NCBI GenBank assembly: GCA_945861725.1
Contig: CAMAVJ010000005.1
Span: 1 to 64,000, forward strand
Direction: 5' to 3'
Length of the DNA: 64,000 nt
Source: Rickettsia typhi
GTDB taxonomy: Bacteria > Pseudomonadota > Alphaproteobacteria > Rickettsiales > Deianiraeaceae
Part shown: positions 17,212 through 26,386 of the stretch, in pieces
Position numbering within the stretch: the first letter of the stretch is position 1
Layout of the letters: every line of letters starts with the position of its first letter
Position numbers and translations under genes: made by a program
The notes under the pieces: model-generated
What the model was told of the DNA's origin: nothing
What the model saw: only the letters and a program-made list of their open reading frames with translations
Database searches by the model: none

Positions 17212-18688
17212 GATTCTAAAAAAAAATGTAATATTTTTATTCATAGGGAGTCGTGAATTATACTTCATACGCTTTCTTGATGGTAAAATTTTTTCAACAA
17301 GACTTTACAAATCTTCATACAACACTAAAGTGGATTCACTTAAGTCGTTTTTCAAAGATTACTTCTTAGGAAAAGAAGGAATTCCAGTCGCAATAGTATT
17401 TGATATTCCACATCAGTCATTTACAGAATACAGATTCTTAAAGGCAATTAGTAAAATTGCAATCCACCATTCGATTATCAAAAAAATCTCACAAGACATT
17501 CCACAAGAGGCAATTCATGACTATTGCATCGTTCCATCAAGTGATGCAAGATCCAACGAAAATGTCTACCAAGTTACATCTTTGATTAAAACGGCGACAG
17601 TTGCCGCATGCCTTGACTTACTTCAAAAATTTCCAAACCCAATAGCGGGATACTTTTCCATTACTCTTGAAATGCCAACAATATGCGAAGGAAATGTTCG
17701 AAGGGTGCAAATGGCAAAACCAATACCAATCCTTGAACAGGATGCAATTGATATTCGGGAGAAAGGTCACGATGAACTTACAGTTTCAATTCAATATAGT
17801 CCAATTTCTGGAATAAACTTTTCTCTTTCACAGGGTAAAAAAATACTCTTCCACCATCACATTATATGCTCACAAATCACCGAAGATTTGCAAAAGGAAA
17901 TTAATACTACATCATTAACAATTATAGATTACATTAGGCAATTAAACCTTGAATACAAGGTTTATGTTTATGGAAGTGAAAACTTGCTAAAGAGCATCCT
18001 CAAAACAACATTTGATCAAACACTCACTTACTACACGCAATCTGAACTTCAAAACGCAAAATTTTTCTATCATAAGGATTACAGCGAAAACCTTGCAACG
18101 GTTAACACTCTTGATGCAATCGCATTCAAATGTCTTTATGAGCCAACATTTTTCATTGAAAATAAAAGTTTCTTTTCAACAATCTTAAAACATTACGCTC
18201 GAAAGGCATCAATGTTTTTATTTACATTCGTTGTAATTCTTATTTTTCTATACCAACTATTTATGTCGGCCGTTTCAGCGATGGAATCATTTACAAAATA
18301 CCGCAATTCAAATTCTTTAGACGTTTCAAATGTCATGAATAAAGTTAATGTTCTTGAAAAAAGTATTGCCAACCAAAAACAAATAGTGAGCTTCTATTCA
18401 TCATTTTCTACCGATGTATACTTTTCACTGTTTGAACAAATCGCTCCGCTTGTAAAAGGCAGTGCTTATATTAAAGGAATAACATACTCCTGTTCTTTGG
18501 AATGTTATGGAGCAAATGCAATTATTGATGTTGAAATTGTTGGAAATGCCACGGAATTACAGGACTATTACAGCCTAATTTCGGATATAAGGAGGATTTT
18601 TTATCGATACGAAATCACAAAAAAAATTGACGAATCAACAAACGACTTCACAGTTCAGTTAACCAACAAAATTAGTAATAAAAAATAA
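17195..18688 (+). CDS. PilM-PilN-like (or GspL-like) inner-membrane assembly protein
   Basis: 497 aa, predicted topology cytoplasm-membrane-periplasm. Residues 1-335 have no membrane segment and read like the actin-like PilM/GspL cytoplasmic domain. One transmembrane helix lies at about 337-360 (FLFTFVVILIFLYQLFMSA). A short coiled coil follows (about 370-400, with VMNKVNVLEKSIANQK), then a ferredoxin-like periplasmic part of about 90 residues. PilM (about 350 aa) plus PilN (about 180 aa) gives this size and order. It overlaps murC by 17 bp and is followed after 5 bp by a PilO-like gene and then a PilP-like gene. The assignment rests on topology and gene order, not on a clear motif. Confidence 0.5.
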   Translation: MLSKLEILKKNVIFLFIGSRELYFIRFLDGKIFSTRLYKSSYNTKVDSLKSFFKDYFLGKEGIPVAIVFDIPHQSFTEYRFLKAISKIAIHHSIIKKISQDIPQEAIHDYCIVPSSDARSNENVYQVTSLIKTATVAACLDLLQKFPNPIAGYFSITLEMPTICEGNVRRVQMAKPIPILEQDAIDIREKGHDELTVSIQYSPISGINFSLSQGKKILFHHHIICSQITEDLQKEINTTSLTIIDYIRQLNLEYKVYVYGSENLLKSILKTTFDQTLTYYTQSELQNAKFFYHKDYSENLATVNTLDAIAFKCLYEPTFFIENKSFFSTILKHYARKASMFLFTFVVILIFLYQLFMSAVSAMESFTKYRNSNSLDVSNVMNKVNVLEKSIANQKQIVSFYSSFSTDVYFSLFEQIAPLVKGSAYIKGITYSCSLECYGANAIIDVEIVGNATELQDYYSLISDIRRIFYRYEITKKIDESTNDFTVQLTNKISNKK

Positions 18689-18693
18689 ACATA

Positions 18694-19326
18694 ATGAACA
18701 GATCGTATCAAGTTTATCTAAGAAACCAGTCATCAGTTTTCTTAAAAAAAGTGATGATCGTCTCTCTTACATTTTTATCATTAATAATTGTTGCATACAT
18801 TTTCAAAAATCATTTTACCAAAAAAAACACCAACGCTGAAGAACAAAGAAAAAAAATTGAAATATCATCGTCAAAAAGCCACGCAATAAACGCAAACAAA
18901 GCCTTAATATATGAATCATTTGAGGCACTTAGTCAGGCACGAAAGGATAACGCTGAAAGCGGAAGACAATACATGATTGAGTCTCTTACAAATATTGCAC
19001 AGAATTCAAAACTCTCAAACTTTGTTATTGAAAATATTTCAGAAAAAAATTCAATAGTTTCAGTAATGTATAAAGATCTTGATACAATCGCTCATCCAAT
19101 GATGTTTGAAATTGAGATCACATTTAACTCACTTTTTCAAAGGCAAACCGAAGAATTTATTAAAAGTATAAATACTGAAATAAATGGTCAAATCATTATT
19201 CAAAAACTTGAAACAAGAAGGGTTATCAAGGAGATCGATAACGGAGTAATTGAAGCGTTAAATTCTGGACAAAACATTGCCATGGTTAACAACCATTTAG
19301 TCCTACACTGGTTTTTTATCAAATAA
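18694..19326 (+). CDS. PilO/GspM-like single-pass inner-membrane protein
   Basis: 210 aa. A basic N-terminus of about 19 residues is followed by one membrane helix (about 20-37, VMIVSLTFLSLIIVAYIF), a Lys/Glu-rich coiled-coil stretch (about 48-85) and a C-terminal alpha/beta region of ferredoxin-like size. This is the PilO layout. It lies 5 bp after the PilM/PilN-like gene and 1 bp before the PilP-like gene, so all three are surely one operon. No sequence motif proves the family. Confidence 0.5.
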   Translation: MNRSYQVYLRNQSSVFLKKVMIVSLTFLSLIIVAYIFKNHFTKKNTNAEEQRKKIEISSSKSHAINANKALIYESFEALSQARKDNAESGRQYMIESLTNIAQNSKLSNFVIENISEKNSIVSVMYKDLDTIAHPMMFEIEITFNSLFQRQTEEFIKSINTEINGQIIIQKLETRRVIKEIDNGVIEALNSGQNIAMVNNHLVLHWFFIK

Positions 19327-19327
19327 T

Positions 19328-20239
19328 ATGTTGAACCTACTCTTTTTAATTTTAAGTTTTGCAGTGTTTACACACGCATTTGCTGCATCGGACTCAACGC
19401 CAACTGAGAGGAAATCTTATACTGAAACGGCAAACTCACAAACATACTCCAGCGTCTCACGTTTCATTGCACCAACTTCATATCAAAAAAGTCCCAAAGA
19501 AAATTCTCAAGAAGTTCCAGTGGTCCCAGCAAATATTCAAGACAAAATCCTCCAAGCAAATAAAAATCCACTTCAAACGCAGGACATCAAACAACTCGGA
19601 AGTGCAATAGCCTTTGCCAAGGGTGCATTAATTCAAAACACAGAAATTGCAAAAGAAGAATTTGGAATATCTGATAAGCAGCTGAAATCACAAAAAGAAC
19701 AAAATACACAAAAAGAAGTGGTGATTGAGGAAGGTGCAAAATTGGATCAAATATACAATACCCCTCAATATCGTGATATTTTCTACACACCACAAGATTC
19801 TGCACTCATCAACCAAGCAGTTGATTACCACATTCAAGGTAAAAAAATGTTGACAAAAACTCGAAAGTTTATCATACAAAAAGTGCAAGTTGTAACAAAG
19901 CCAATTATGCACGTTTCTTCCGTAATGTATAACGACCCCTCGTATTGGGTAATTTTTACAAATGCAGGGAAATTCAGCTATACCAAGCCCGTAATTGATG
20001 GAATAAGAATAACTGAAAGTTCAAACAGTGCAATTGAATTTATGATTCCACTCAATGGTGATTTGCAGGCTACTGTCAAGAAATTGGGGAAAAATCCTAA
20101 AATACGCAATGTATCAATTCAGCAAAATTATATCGCAGTCACACTTCGCACTGGTGAATGTCTTTTTGCACAAAACCTTGAAATCACAACCAAGTGTATC
20201 CCAAGAATTGAAGAAATTGAAAAACAGATTGAAATTTAG
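19328..20239 (+). CDS. PilP/GspC-like exported protein
   Basis: 303 aa with a cleavable signal peptide (hydrophobic residues 3-18, AFA-A). A long Gln/Lys/Ser-rich disordered region (about 25-175) precedes a compact beta-rich domain (about 190-290: VSSVMYNDPSYWVIFTNAG, then repeated short strands). PilP and GspC have the same order: signal or anchor, flexible linker, small beta domain. It is the third gene of the PilM/N-PilO-like set. No secretin, ATPase or pilin gene is adjacent, so other parts of a pilus or secretion machine would be elsewhere. Confidence 0.45.
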   Translation: MLNLLFLILSFAVFTHAFAASDSTPTERKSYTETANSQTYSSVSRFIAPTSYQKSPKENSQEVPVVPANIQDKILQANKNPLQTQDIKQLGSAIAFAKGALIQNTEIAKEEFGISDKQLKSQKEQNTQKEVVIEEGAKLDQIYNTPQYRDIFYTPQDSALINQAVDYHIQGKKMLTKTRKFIIQKVQVVTKPIMHVSSVMYNDPSYWVIFTNAGKFSYTKPVIDGIRITESSNSAIEFMIPLNGDLQATVKKLGKNPKIRNVSIQQNYIAVTLRTGECLFAQNLEITTKCIPRIEEIEKQIEI

Positions 20240-20282
20240 TTTTTTAGTAATATCAATAATTACGAGCCTTTAAATTTATTAA

Positions 20283-20948
20283 ATGTATAAATTATACCAC
20301 TATTCTTTGTGTCCATTTTCACGCATGATACGGTTCGTTTTAAATGAGTTACAAATTGAATATATACTTCTTGAAGAAAAATTCTGGGAATACGATGAAC
20401 AATTTTTACAAATGAATCCCGCTGGAACGGTGCCCGTTATGATTGCAAAAAATGGAGACATTCTTAATCATTCACAGCTTATTTTGGATTATATCAAAGA
20501 AGAATACAAACCAACATTTTTATTTCCCGAAGGCAATAGTGCACTGGAAACAAAAAAAGTTTTTCTTTGGTTTACTGAAAAATTCTTTTTAGATTGCACT
20601 AAATTTTTCATTCAAGAAAAGGCGATTAAGTATTTTCATGAAAAAGCTCAGCCCAATACTAATATTTTAAGTATGGCAAGGTACAACCTTGGAATACATT
20701 TTGACTACCTAAACTATCTTTTGGAGCAAAACACTTGGCTTGGTGGTGAAAAGTTTTCAATAGCAGATATTGCCGCTGCAACACAGATCTCAAGTCTTGA
20801 TTTCCTTGGTGAAATTCAGTGGTCAAAACTCCCACAAATAAAGGATTGGTATGCGATAGTAAAATCTAAGCCATCATTTCGACCATTTCTCAAAGAAAGA
20901 ATTGCTGGAATTTTAACGCCCCAACATTATTCAAACCTAGATTTTTAA
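20283..20948 (+). CDS. Glutathione S-transferase family protein
   Basis: 221 aa. The N-terminal thioredoxin-like domain starts LYHYSLCPFSRMIRFVLNE, with a Cys-Pro-x-Ser active-site-like motif, the cis-Pro loop in NPAGTVPVM and the glutathione-contacting NHSQLILDYI. The C-terminal all-helical domain contains the capping-box region FSIADIAAA. It could conjugate or reduce with glutathione; a glutathione-synthetase-like gene occurs at 33017. It lies between the PilP-like gene and ctpA in the same direction. Confidence 0.85.
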   Translation: MYKLYHYSLCPFSRMIRFVLNELQIEYILLEEKFWEYDEQFLQMNPAGTVPVMIAKNGDILNHSQLILDYIKEEYKPTFLFPEGNSALETKKVFLWFTEKFFLDCTKFFIQEKAIKYFHEKAQPNTNILSMARYNLGIHFDYLNYLLEQNTWLGGEKFSIADIAAATQISSLDFLGEIQWSKLPQIKDWYAIVKSKPSFRPFLKERIAGILTPQHYSNLDF

Positions 20949-20955
20949 AATAAAA

Positions 20956-22359
20956 ATGCTACACACAATATTATTAACCATCTTGTTCTGTTTAAGTGTG
21001 ATATCCCCAAGTGTATATGCGGAAAATTATCCAGATTCTGAACTTATGTTTGTGCGTGATATGGTCAATTATGCCAAAAGATATGCTGTAAAGAGCGATA
21101 TTAAAGATGCAGATCTAACAGCTGGTATGTTAACGGGAGCTATTGAAAAATTTGACGCACATTCAACTTATTACACAAAGGATGAATACAACAAAATCGT
21201 AGAATCACTTTCAGGCAGCTTTTCAGGTATTGGAATTTATATAGATATTAATCAAGGTGTTATTCGCGTTATTGGCGTAATCAAAGGAATGCCTGCGGAA
21301 AAGGCTGGTGTAAAAAATGGCGATTACATTATTCATATTGACGGGAAATCCACATTTGGAATGAAACTTGACGAAGCTTCGAGCAACCTTAAAGGTAAAA
21401 AAGGAACAAAGGTTATTGTTAATATTTTCCGAAAGGATCCGGAAAGTGCCCCTGAAAAGCCATTTGAATTAGAAATTACAAGAAGCAATATTGAAGTTGA
21501 AACGGTTGTTGCAACAAAAGTTGGAGATATTCTTGTAATAACCATTAGTGCTTTTAATGAAAAAACATTTGATGAATTTCATCATATAATCCAAAAAAAC
21601 AAAGACTACTCTGGAATTATACTCGATCTTCGTTCTAATCCTGGTGGAATTTTAGAATCAGCAATCGCAGTTTCATCTATGTTTTTGGAAAAAAATCAAA
21701 TAATTGTGCAAGTTTCAAATGTTGAAAAAATGAAAAAAGAAAGCGATCAGGAGTGCGTTGCAAGCAAAAAGAACTGCCGAAAAGTGCACTATTCCGCATT
21801 AAGTGATAAAATCGCTATTTTAAATGACGAAGAACCCCTTATTTCAAAAACAATTCCGGTAGCAGTTCTTGTCAATTCATACTCAGCTTCAGCTTCAGAA
21901 ATTACAGCACTAGCTTTGCAGGAAAATAACAGAGGTATTGTTGTCGGACAAAAGACCTTTGGCAAAGGTTCCGTTCAATCAATCATTTCACTCCCAGATA
22001 GCGAAAAAGGTGCAATAAAACTCACAACAGCACTATACTTTTCCCCAAAAGGCAATTCAATTCAAGCTGATGGCGTTAAACCCGATGTCGTTCTTCCAGA
22101 GCTTGAAATTAAGAAACAGGAAAAGCACAAAGACTTCTTCCCAAGTAAAGAAGTCAACTATAAAAACCATATAAAAGTTGATAAAAAGGACGATAAAGTG
22201 ATAAATTCGCAAAATAAAACGAACGATAAAACCGATGACAAAGGTGCCGACAAAAATCCAGAAATTCTTGAACCAAACGCAATCGAAGATTTTGCACTTC
22301 AAGCAGCAATGTCATCAATAAGAACTTCAATAAAATATAATAACAATAAAATACAGTAA
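20956..22359 (+). CDS. ctpA: C-terminal processing protease (S41, CtpA/Prc)
   Basis: 467 aa. The signal peptide is at residues 1-22 (VYA-E). A PDZ domain covers about 90-170 (GIGIYIDINQGVIRV, then GMPAEKAGVKNGDYI). The peptidase domain has the Ser-Lys dyad at about Ser312 (NSYSASASEI) and Lys337 (KTFGKGSVQS), 25 residues apart as in Prc. The C-terminus is a charged Lys/Asp-rich tail. It cleaves periplasmic proteins at their C-termini. It is 7 bp from the GST gene and 8 bp from the pseudouridine synthase gene. Confidence 0.93.
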   Translation: MLHTILLTILFCLSVISPSVYAENYPDSELMFVRDMVNYAKRYAVKSDIKDADLTAGMLTGAIEKFDAHSTYYTKDEYNKIVESLSGSFSGIGIYIDINQGVIRVIGVIKGMPAEKAGVKNGDYIIHIDGKSTFGMKLDEASSNLKGKKGTKVIVNIFRKDPESAPEKPFELEITRSNIEVETVVATKVGDILVITISAFNEKTFDEFHHIIQKNKDYSGIILDLRSNPGGILESAIAVSSMFLEKNQIIVQVSNVEKMKKESDQECVASKKNCRKVHYSALSDKIAILNDEEPLISKTIPVAVLVNSYSASASEITALALQENNRGIVVGQKTFGKGSVQSIISLPDSEKGAIKLTTALYFSPKGNSIQADGVKPDVVLPELEIKKQEKHKDFFPSKEVNYKNHIKVDKKDDKVINSQNKTNDKTDDKGADKNPEILEPNAIEDFALQAAMSSIRTSIKYNNNKIQ

Positions 22360-22367
22360 TAAATACG

Positions 22368-23171
22368 ATGGAAATAATTATTAACAAAAACTACCACAAT
22401 TCACGCATAGACAGATTTATCCGCGAAAAATTCTCTGTACCACAAAATCTCGTTCAAAGATTAATCCGCGAAAAAAAAATAAAAATAAATAAAAAAAAAG
22501 TTGAAACATCAACAATTTTGAATGAAGGAGATGTCGTTTCACTTTATTACTTTTTAGAAGAAAACCCACAACATGTACACATCAATCCGGATTTAGTTCA
22601 AAAATTCAAAAGCTGGATTGTATTTGAAGACAATGATGTTATCGTAATAAATAAACCACATGGAATTTCAAGTCAAGGTGGTGTTATTAGTGGAATTTCA
22701 GTCGACGTTCTTGCAAAGCAGTATGAAATTGAAGCAAGAATTACACATAGGCTTGATAGGGAGACGTCCGGAATTATGATTATCGCAAAGAATAAATATA
22801 CAGCACGCCACATCACACAACTATTCGCACAAGGTTTAGTGAAAAAAAAATACTATGCAATGGTTGAAAATATTACAAAAGAAAGTGGGGTAATAATGAG
22901 CGATCTTCATAAGGATACATATTTGCAAAAAATGGTTGTAACAGATGGTAATTCTTGCGTGACGAATTTCAACGCAATTGATTCAAAAACACTTTTAGTT
23001 GAACCACAAACTGGTAAAATGCACCAAATCAGAGCACACCTTGCCCATATTGGAATGCCAATTATTGGAGACGAAAAGTATGGAGGAATCCAATCAGAGA
23101 GAATGTGTTTACACGCTTTTTCTGTAGAATTCGACAGACATACATTTTCTTGCGAGTGTAAATTTTTGTAA
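22368..23171 (+). CDS. RluC/RluD-family 23S rRNA pseudouridine synthase
   Basis: 267 aa. An N-terminal S4 RNA-binding domain (about 10-60, poly-Lys region) precedes the catalytic domain with Asp about 130 in HRLDRETSGIMIIA and the closing motif TGKMHQIRAHLAHIGMPI. It isomerises uridines in 23S rRNA; the exact position (955/2504/2580 or 1911/1915/1917) cannot be told from motifs alone. It lies 8 bp after ctpA. Confidence 0.88.
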   Translation: MEIIINKNYHNSRIDRFIREKFSVPQNLVQRLIREKKIKINKKKVETSTILNEGDVVSLYYFLEENPQHVHINPDLVQKFKSWIVFEDNDVIVINKPHGISSQGGVISGISVDVLAKQYEIEARITHRLDRETSGIMIIAKNKYTARHITQLFAQGLVKKKYYAMVENITKESGVIMSDLHKDTYLQKMVVTDGNSCVTNFNAIDSKTLLVEPQTGKMHQIRAHLAHIGMPIIGDEKYGGIQSERMCLHAFSVEFDRHTFSCECKFL

Positions 23172-23264
23172 AAAACAAATTTCAAATTGAACAATTTTCA
23201 AATAAAAAACTTGATTTTTTATTTTTAACAAAATCAACCTTCATTGAAAAAGTTTTCTTTATAT

Positions 23265-24209
23265 ATGTCGGTTTTAAACCTCATAAGGGGCGTATTATTT
23301 GCGTCACTACTTACGATACCATCGTTTGCAACCGAAATTGTTACTATTGCAACAGGTTCAACTTCTGGACTTTACTACCCAAGTGGTGGTGCAATTTGCA
23401 GAATATTTAACCTTTCATCAAAAAACGAAAAAAAATGCATTGTAGAATCAACTCCCGGTTCAGAATATAACCTTAATGCCGTTGAAGGTGGTTTAAACAA
23501 TTTTGCCTTTGTTCAAGCCGATGAACTCTTTACATACTTTTCCGAAAAGAAAAAATCCAGTCAAGTTTCAAGTATAACAACGATATTTCCACTCTACACC
23601 GAAACTTTTGTTTTAATTGTATCAAAAAACTCCGGAATAACAAATTTTTCTGAAATTAAGGGTAAAAAAATTAATATAGGAGTTGATGGCTCTGGAGTTC
23701 GAAATTTTACATCTCAAATTATTAAATTCCTCGGAACAAAATCATCAGACTTTAAAATTGTCGCAGAAACTCAATCTGCAGTTGAACATTTACTCTGTAA
23801 CAATGTTATCGACGGCTCAATCGTTATCGGCGGTCAACCAAATAAAACAATTCAAAACCTTGTAGAAAATTGTGCTGCAAAAATTATCCAATTTTCCCCT
23901 GAATTTATTCAATCAGCAATGGAACAAAATACCTTTTATTCAATGGCAATAATTCCATCTGGAATGTATCTTGGCTATTCACAACCAATGCAAACCCTTG
24001 GAACCAAAGCTTTGTTCGTGACGTCAAAATATACAAGCGAAGAAACTGTATACAATATGACAACATATATAATCAAAAATTTTGACTCATTCAAGCAATA
24101 TTCGCCAGTGATGATGCAAAACACAGTTCAATCAATTAATCCAAATATGCTACAATTTCCCGTGCATAGTTCCTCAGTCAAGGCATTCAGGGAAAATGGA
24201 ATAAATTAG
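23265..24209 (+). CDS. TAXI-family TRAP transporter substrate-binding protein
   Basis: About 314 aa from ATG 23265; a TTG at 23244 would give a Lys-rich N-terminus of seven more residues and cannot be excluded. The signal peptide ends SFA-T. The mature part opens with the TAXI hallmark VTIATGSTSGLYYPSGGAIC and has a periplasmic binding-protein fold. Substrates of this class include dicarboxylates and amino acids such as glutamate. No TRAP permease gene lies nearby, so its partner is elsewhere. Confidence 0.85.
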   Translation: MSVLNLIRGVLFASLLTIPSFATEIVTIATGSTSGLYYPSGGAICRIFNLSSKNEKKCIVESTPGSEYNLNAVEGGLNNFAFVQADELFTYFSEKKKSSQVSSITTIFPLYTETFVLIVSKNSGITNFSEIKGKKINIGVDGSGVRNFTSQIIKFLGTKSSDFKIVAETQSAVEHLLCNNVIDGSIVIGGQPNKTIQNLVENCAAKIIQFSPEFIQSAMEQNTFYSMAIIPSGMYLGYSQPMQTLGTKALFVTSKYTSEETVYNMTTYIIKNFDSFKQYSPVMMQNTVQSINPNMLQFPVHSSSVKAFRENGIN

Positions 24210-24253
24210 GCTAATAGAACAAATTATAACAAACCGAACATTAAATTTATTTT

Positions 24254-26038
24254 ATGGCAATTAAATTAGTTACAGAAAGAGAGATCAATGTTACAGATTT
24301 TGGTCTTGCCGTTCTTAAGGATCGCTACCTTATTGGTGACGAAAGTAGTCAAGAGTTATTTGCCAGAGTTGCAAAAGCGTATTCAAATGACGACTCCCAT
24401 GCCCAAAGAATGTACGACTATATTTCCAAGATGTGGTTTATGCCCGCAACTCCAATTTTGGCAAATGGTGGAACGAACCGCGGTCTTCCAATTTCTTGCT
24501 TTCTTAATGAAATGCAAGATAGCCTTGATTCAATTGCTAAAACTTGGAACGAGAATGTTTATTTAGCATCTTCTGGTGGCGGAATTGGAACGCATATTGG
24601 AAATATTCGCTCAATTAATGAAGAAATTATGGGAAAGGGTCACACTTCTGGCGTTATTCCATTCATCAAAGTCATCGATTCAATGACGCTCGCCATTTCG
24701 CAAGGAAGTTTACGAAGAGGCTCTGCCGCAGTGTATATGCAGGATACTCACCCAGAAATTGAGGAATTTATTGACATTAGAAGACCAACTGGCGATACAA
24801 ACCGCCGTTGTTTAAATATTCACCACGGGGTTTGCATCAGTGATGACTTTATGAACGCAGTTTCTGAAGGAAAGTCTTGGAATTTAATTAGTCCTGCATC
24901 AGGGAAAATTGTTAGCACTGTAAATGCGAGGGATCTTTGGATTAAAATCCTCTCTTCAAGAGTTGAAACAGGCGAGCCCTATATTCTTTATACCGATACC
25001 GTCAACGAAAATCTTCCAGATGTCTATAAAGCACATAATTTTAAGGTGAAAACATCAAATCTTTGCTCCGAGATTACACTTCTAACGGGGCTTGATCACC
25101 ACAATAAAGAAAGAACTGCGGTTTGCTGTCTTTCTTCACTTAATTTGGAATATTTTGAAGAATGGAAGGGTAACGAAATATTTATCGAAGACGCAATGAA
25201 CTTCCTTGATAATGTTCTTGATGATTTTATAAAACGTGCACCAGACGCGATGGAGAGAGCAAAATACTCCGCATCTCGTGAGCGATCAGTTGGACTTGGT
25301 GTAATGGGATTTCACTCTTTTTTACAAAGCAAAAATACCCCACTTGAAGGAGTTGCCGCAAAATCTTGGAATAGGGCAATATTTGCTCATATAAAAGCAA
25401 AAGTTGATGAAGCAAGTAAGAAGATCGCAAAAGAAAAAGGTGCCTGCCCTGACGCCAAAGAAGCTGGATTAAATGAAAGATTTTCAAATAAAATTGCAAT
25501 CGCACCAACTGCCTCAATTTCAATCATTGCTGGTAATTCAAGCCCCGGAATTGAACCTTATGCTGCGAATTGTTACACTCACAAAACTCTCTCCGGTTCG
25601 TTTATCGTTCGAAATAAATATCTCAAGAAACTTCTTCAGATTAAAGCCAGTGATAACGAAAAAACATGGTCATCAATTGCGTTAAATGAAGGATCGGTTC
25701 AACATTTAGAGTGTCTTACTCCTGAAGAAAAGGCTGTATTCAAAACCGCGATGGAGATCAACCAAATGTGGTTGGTAGACCACGCTGCCGACAGACAAAA
25801 ATACATTTGCCAAGCACAATCTTTGAATGTATTCTTCGCAAGTAATGTTGAAAAACGAGTTTTGCATGACATCCACTTTGCCGCTTGGAAAAAAGGCGTA
25901 AAATCGCTTTACTACTGTCGCTCATCCTCAATTCAAAGGGCGGAAAAGGCACCAGGACAAAATGTTATTCAGGCAAAGCCTAAACAGCAAGGGGGGCAAA
26001 CGGTGGATATGTACAACGAATGTTTGGCGTGTCAGTAG
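24254..26038 (+). CDS. nrdA: Class I ribonucleoside-diphosphate reductase alpha subunit
   Basis: 594 aa, short for NrdA. It begins directly with the catalytic-domain helix region and lacks the ATP-cone, so it has no N-terminal overall-activity site. Catalytic residues are visible: the redox cysteine in LPISCFLNE, the NLCSE triad (Asn-Cys-Glu), the second redox cysteine in CCLSSLNLEY, the paired tyrosines in SLYYCRSSS, and the shuttle cysteines near the C-terminus (ECLACQ). It makes dNDPs with NrdB, which is not in the window. Short NrdA of this kind is usual in Rickettsiales. Confidence 0.94.
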   Translation: MAIKLVTEREINVTDFGLAVLKDRYLIGDESSQELFARVAKAYSNDDSHAQRMYDYISKMWFMPATPILANGGTNRGLPISCFLNEMQDSLDSIAKTWNENVYLASSGGGIGTHIGNIRSINEEIMGKGHTSGVIPFIKVIDSMTLAISQGSLRRGSAAVYMQDTHPEIEEFIDIRRPTGDTNRRCLNIHHGVCISDDFMNAVSEGKSWNLISPASGKIVSTVNARDLWIKILSSRVETGEPYILYTDTVNENLPDVYKAHNFKVKTSNLCSEITLLTGLDHHNKERTAVCCLSSLNLEYFEEWKGNEIFIEDAMNFLDNVLDDFIKRAPDAMERAKYSASRERSVGLGVMGFHSFLQSKNTPLEGVAAKSWNRAIFAHIKAKVDEASKKIAKEKGACPDAKEAGLNERFSNKIAIAPTASISIIAGNSSPGIEPYAANCYTHKTLSGSFIVRNKYLKKLLQIKASDNEKTWSSIALNEGSVQHLECLTPEEKAVFKTAMEINQMWLVDHAADRQKYICQAQSLNVFFASNVEKRVLHDIHFAAWKKGVKSLYYCRSSSIQRAEKAPGQNVIQAKPKQQGGQTVDMYNECLACQ

Positions 26039-26068
26039 TTATGTTGGTATAATATCGTCTCATACACT

Positions 26069-26386
26069 TTATCGTTCTAGGAAAGCTATCGCCCTTCTTT
26101 CTTTCTTTTCCTCATTATCAACTTTTAGATTAATCGTCTCGTGCGTTTCGTTGTCAAGATTTTTCAATCCTTTTGTTTCAGTTTCCTTAAATTGAGCTTG
26201 AGCACGATACTTTTCGTACACAGCGTGGACAGCGAAAAGTGTTGCAGTTACGCCGATAAGACTTATAATCGCAACCATCCATGCACTTGTACTATACTCA
26301 TGATTAGCAGCACTATACGCATCATTAGCATCATTATACGCATCATTAGCATCACGATACGCTATCAACGCTGCCTGCGGATCCAC
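26069..26386 (-). CDS. Small single-pass membrane protein with Asp-Ala-Asn repeats, unknown
   Basis: 105 aa from a GTG start. The N-terminal 30 residues repeat DANDAYN units encoded by 21-bp tandem DNA repeats. One transmembrane helix follows (about 36-56), then a charged tail rich in Lys and Glu. It overlaps the end of the upstream 242-aa membrane protein by 35 bp in another frame, so the two may be coupled, or an ancestral single gene may have been split by a frameshift. I recognise no family. It is probably lineage-specific. Confidence 0.45.
   Translation of the reverse strand: MDPQAALIAYRDANDAYNDANDAYSAANHEYSTSAWMVAIISLIGVTATLFAVHAVYEKYRAQAQFKETETKGLKNLDNETHETINLKVDNEEKKERRAIAFLER
26293..26355. 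repeat. Three tandem 21-bp repeats
   Basis: Units at 26293-26313, 26314-26334 and 26335-26355; the last two differ at one base and the first is more diverged. They are in frame with the 105-aa gene and encode the seven-residue Asp-Ala-Asn unit, so copy-number change would lengthen the protein without shifting frame. Confidence 0.8.
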
